A stretch of DNA of 64,000 nucleotides from Bigelowiella natans CCMP2755. Lineage: Eukaryota > Cercozoa > Chlorarachniophyceae. The notes below the pieces were generated by a model. That model saw nothing but the letters and a program-made list of their open reading frames with translations, had not been told where the DNA came from and did no database searches. Made by a program: the position numbers and the translations under genes. Positions 60,606-64,000 of this stretch are shown here, piece by piece. Within the stretch, counting starts at the first letter, position 1. Each line of letters opens with the position of its first letter. The stretch lies in the NCBI GenBank assembly GCA_000320545.1, contig ADNK01003163.1, forward strand, positions 10,001 through 74,000, given 5' to 3'.

Positions 60606-61140
60606 AATGACTTAGACCTTCAGATTATGGAGAATGAATATAATATGTACATCTACATAGAAACACACATATATTTACATATATACATATATATTGAAAA
60701 ATATATGTATATGTATACATTGCTTTGGAAGAGCACATCGTCATATTCAAATAGTAACAGTGTGAAACACATTATTAGACGATAAATGATGATCCATGGG
60801 GTCCATGTCTTAGTACGATAGTACCATGCTTGTTATCTCTTTCCGTCTGCTTCTCTCTTCCCCTCCTCCTTGTCCTCCCTAAAGTAGCTTCCAGTACATG
60901 TAGAAGTACCGGTAGATTGTTATCTCGTATTTTGGTTGCGACAACTCAATTCACTAAAAAAGTACACAAGTTCAAGGAGAATTTACCTTCCCTATAATTA
61001 CATGTATAAATTGCAAGACGTTTAAGAGTAACGACAAGCAATTCTCGGTTGATTTGCAATACTCGGATGATAGATCATCCTTCTCGTATCTCCTCCTCTT
61101 GCTCCTCAGCCATCCTCTGCCCCCCCCCTCTGACTAAGAC
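60606..61140. other. Divergent promoter region, membrane protein / translin gene
   Basis: Head-to-head gap of 535 bp. Contains alternating atatac/atatgt runs at 60664-60717 and a pyrimidine-rich stretch just before the translin ATG. No motif assigned. Confidence 0.35.
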
Positions 61141-62984
61141 ATGACAACACCACGATCACTGACTCAGAGGCTTTTTCGATACAATAGTAAGAACAACCAG
61201 AAACAACGCACAACTCTACCGACAATGAACAGCAACCTAACCCCAAGGAGCTCTATTCGGGTCCTCTCCCGCCGCCTTCTGGCAGCATCCTCTGCAGCAG
61301 CGTTTCTTGCGCCAGCTGCGTTCTCGGCTGGTGGTGGTGCTACAATGGGGAGATCACCATCTTTACGAAGCAATTTATTTTCGACGAGTAGTGGTTCTTC
61401 GAGATCGGGATCATCATCATCATCATCATCATCATCATCTTTGCGGAGGAGGGGGAGAAGCAACGTAGTCGCAGCAGCAGGAGGAGGACCGCATTTGTAT
61501 TCTGGGCTACTACCTACGGCTCCTGCACCATTGCTGACCACAGAAATTGATCATCATCATCGCGACATTATCAGTTCATTGGATGTTGAGGATATTCGAG
61601 CAGAAATCGAAGAAGAACGGTCAAAACGAGATAGAGCTTCTGAACTCGGTCGTTCTTTAAGTGCTGTGTTCTCGAATTACATCAGCAGCATTCACTATGC
61701 AGCAGTAACTCCGATGATCATAGAGGCACACGAGACGGCAAAGGACAAGCTTATTCAACACCTCACAGAATGGCCACAACCCCCTGGTTGTCGGGAATGG
61801 GGTCTGCAAAGCGCCATTGAACAATTTCTCATTGCAGAAGGCTTTGCACACTTTCTAAAAACTGGCAAGACCTTATCGCGCCACCAAATAGGAGCTGATC
61901 TTCTTCACGATGAAGAGTGAGTTTGCTGCCGCCCCATGATGTCGACGATTTTGTAGCAGATTATTATCGTAGCATCAGATATATCATCATCATCAGCAGC
62001 AGCAGCAGCAGATATATACTTTATTATTCGTTGTAAATAACTTTCTTATCTCATGACACGATATCATTTTTCGCTGAACGACTTTGTTCTGTTGTTGCCG
62101 AGAAGTCAGTCATATTTCCGTCATCTTCCTCATCTGGTTGAGAGGATGTTTGTTATATTGTGTACTCAATCTTATTTGTTTTGCTTTTTAATTCCCGCAA
62201 TAATAACAACAACAACAGTGCGTGTAAACAATAATAAATTAAGATAATCGTATATTTTCAGATACATGGCCGGTGTGATGGGTATGTGCCAGGAGCTCTC
62301 ACACTACTCAATGCGACGTGCTACAGAGTTGGACCAAAGTTCGGTGAGACTCTGCAGCAAGTTCATTCACGAAGTGAAGGAGGAGCTTCTTAACTTCAAC
62401 TTCCGTAACTCACCCCTTAGAAGGAGGTTTGATGGGATCAAATACGCTGAAAGACGCTGTGAGAACATATTATATGAGCTTTCATTTGCTCCAGGGCTTG
62501 CCACCCAACAGTACGACAAAGCAAAGGAAGAATCATATCAACCGGCGAAAAGTAGGATCCAGCACCTCTCCTCCCCCTCTTCTTCTTCTTCTTCTTCTTC
62601 TTCTTCTTTGTCCTCACCGCTGTCATCATCGGTACTAAGCTCAAGGGAATGGGAAGACCTTCGAGTTGCATACGAAGCTAATGACGAAAGACGTGAACTT
62701 GTCATCAAGGGCTGTCGCGACGTTCAAAAGGCTGCCAAACAGGCCGTTTACGCCGCTCATCGTGGGAATATTTCCCAGGCACGGGATCTTATCGAAAAAG
62801 TTAGTTGCAGTAATAGTATTAATGGATGGGACAATCAATCTATGACGATTCCATAAACTACTACTGCTACTACTACTACCATTCATGATGATGATGTGGT
62901 AGTAGTAGTAGTAGTAGTAGTAGTACAACGTATTAATGATGATGATGATGATGATGATGATGATAGTAGTAGTACAACGTATTA

Positions 62985-63020
<36 letters not shown>

Positions 63021-63527
63021 CGTGTGATTTACAATCAATATATGGATATTAGGCCAACGTGGATATCAAGCGATTGCAGCAGGATTTGATAGCTGATGCT
63101 CCTAGTCTACGCTATGGCTCATTCTCAGGTGCTCTAGAGGAATTGGCAGAGGCAGAGCTGTTTCTTCAATGGCTGGAGGAAGACGATGGCAATGATGATG
63201 ATGATAAGGACGAGGAAGAAAGAAGAAGAAGAGAATCAGAAGATAATAACAAGAGGCCATTACTGCCTCGGCGACAAGAGCTAGCCTCTGGTTTGCTTGA
63301 TTACTCAGGGTAAAAGAAGAAGTAGTGGTGTTGTCCGCTCACATATATACGTAGCATGCATCATCAATTATGTGATGATGATCATGATGATGCAGGGGAG
63401 GGCGAGGATAGAGACGACGTAGAAAAATGAGGTGGGGAGGGAGGGTCAATTGAACAACTACTACTAATCAAGAAAACATAGTAAATCGCACTCAGAGAAT
63501 AATGTGGTAGTATTAGCTATTTTTAGT

Positions 63528-63569
<42 letters not shown>

Positions 63570-64000
63570 AGTACAGCAGCAATCAAAAAATGAATGAATG
63601 ATGGTGGTAATACATCATCATCATCATCATCATAATTTTATGAGTATGATGCCTTTGACCACTTCTACCGCTACTACTACTACTACTACTACTGCTGCTA
63701 CTACTATATAAGGTACCTAGGAGCCCTGAGCGACTTTACAGGGGAGGTTGGGAGAGTTGCAGTGGAGAAAGCTATACGAAGAGATACGAAAATGGTGAGA
63801 AAATGCCTCCACTCAGTATTCGCATCTTACACATTGCTTGCAAGCCTACCCCTACAAGGAAAAAATAATATGAGGAAGGTGGATGCTGCTAAAAACAACT
63901 TTCGAAAGTTGGAAGCAATTGAATATGATCTAGCTGTGCGCTCCTTTGACAGCGATCGAAGAAGTGGTGATGGGGGTGAAAATCAGCAGCAGCAGCATCG
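61141..64000 (+). CDS. Tandem translin-domain protein, probably organelle-targeted (3' end beyond window)
   Basis: Translin/TRAX proteins form octameric RNA- and DNA-binding shells with RNase activity (C3PO). Exons 61141-61916, 62262-62799, 63053-63309 and 63713 to the window edge join in phase. A Ser/Arg/Ala-rich N-terminus of about 120 residues lacks acidic residues and looks like a transit peptide. First translin unit: a helical LSAVFSNYISSIHYAAVTPM region, then YMAGVMGMCQELSHYSMRRA, NFNFRNSPLRRRFDGIKYAE and CENILYELSF. A second unit follows in the same chain: ELVIKGCRDVQKAAKQAVYA, LRYGSFSGALEELAEAELFL, GYLGALSDFTGEVGRVAVEK and FRKLEAIEYDLAV. Each unit has the family's G(L/V)..(C/D)..GE or QE..R pattern. 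An acidic insert (DGNDDDDKDEEERRR) lies inside unit 2. The acidic catalytic residues of TRAX were not verified. Confidence 0.8.

Overview
The window is nuclear DNA of a eukaryote with many short GT-AG introns (about 65-280 nt in the genes I spliced by hand) that are loaded with trinucleotide and dinucleotide microsatellites. The best taxonomic clue is the polyubiquitin gene at 21077-21766: each ubiquitin unit is separated from the next by one extra serine. A one- or two-residue insertion at the ubiquitin junction is an established marker of Cercozoa and Foraminifera, so I infer a rhizarian, possibly a chlorarachniophyte or another cercozoan. Species is not determined.

Layout, left half. A minus-strand gene fragment runs off the left edge (1-223). 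Then follow a small acidic protein in seven exons (516-1959), a Sel1-repeat protein (about 3494-6038), the proteasome assembly chaperone PSMG4 (minus, 7141-7858), endonuclease III/NTHL1 (minus, 9406-11932) and, head to head with it, an ADCK2/UbiB-type kinase (12260-15490). The 327-bp NTHL1-ADCK2 gap carries three direct repeats. A block from 15.5 to 23.4 kb looks inserted: it is poor in microsatellites and rich in TGCA, ACGT and GCTAGC words. It holds a frameshifted transposase-like ORF set with a Cys-rich tail (17626-20265) and the polyubiquitin gene, whose last unit has lost its RGG tail. Related TGCA-rich islands lie at about 2.0-3.1, 7.9-9.4 and 51.5-52.1 kb.

Layout, right half. A myristoylation-motif PH-domain protein (23429-24743) is followed by a run of intron-dense plus-strand genes: an Ariadne-type RBR ubiquitin ligase (25643-31905), a RanBP2/NZF zinc finger plus NHL-like propeller protein (about 32087-38111, possibly the same gene as the ligase), an unrecognised gene (38483-40465), and a large propeller plus armadillo-like protein (40826-51160). 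A nearly complete, apparently very young Copia retrotransposon sits at 52146-58316 on the minus strand. Beyond it are a multi-pass membrane protein (minus, 58936-60605) and a tandem-translin protein running off the right edge (61141-64000).

Most striking observation: each LTR of the Copia element contains 35 uninterrupted 5-bp units alternating GAA and TTC, the arrangement of a heat-shock element but about ten times longer than a usual one. This points to a heat- or stress-driven retrotransposon in Rhizaria, analogous to (but not homologous in its LTR to) ONSEN of Arabidopsis. Exon models for NTHL1, ADCK2, PSMG4, the RBR ligase, the acidic protein and the translin protein were checked for phase continuity by hand; the propeller genes are less complete.
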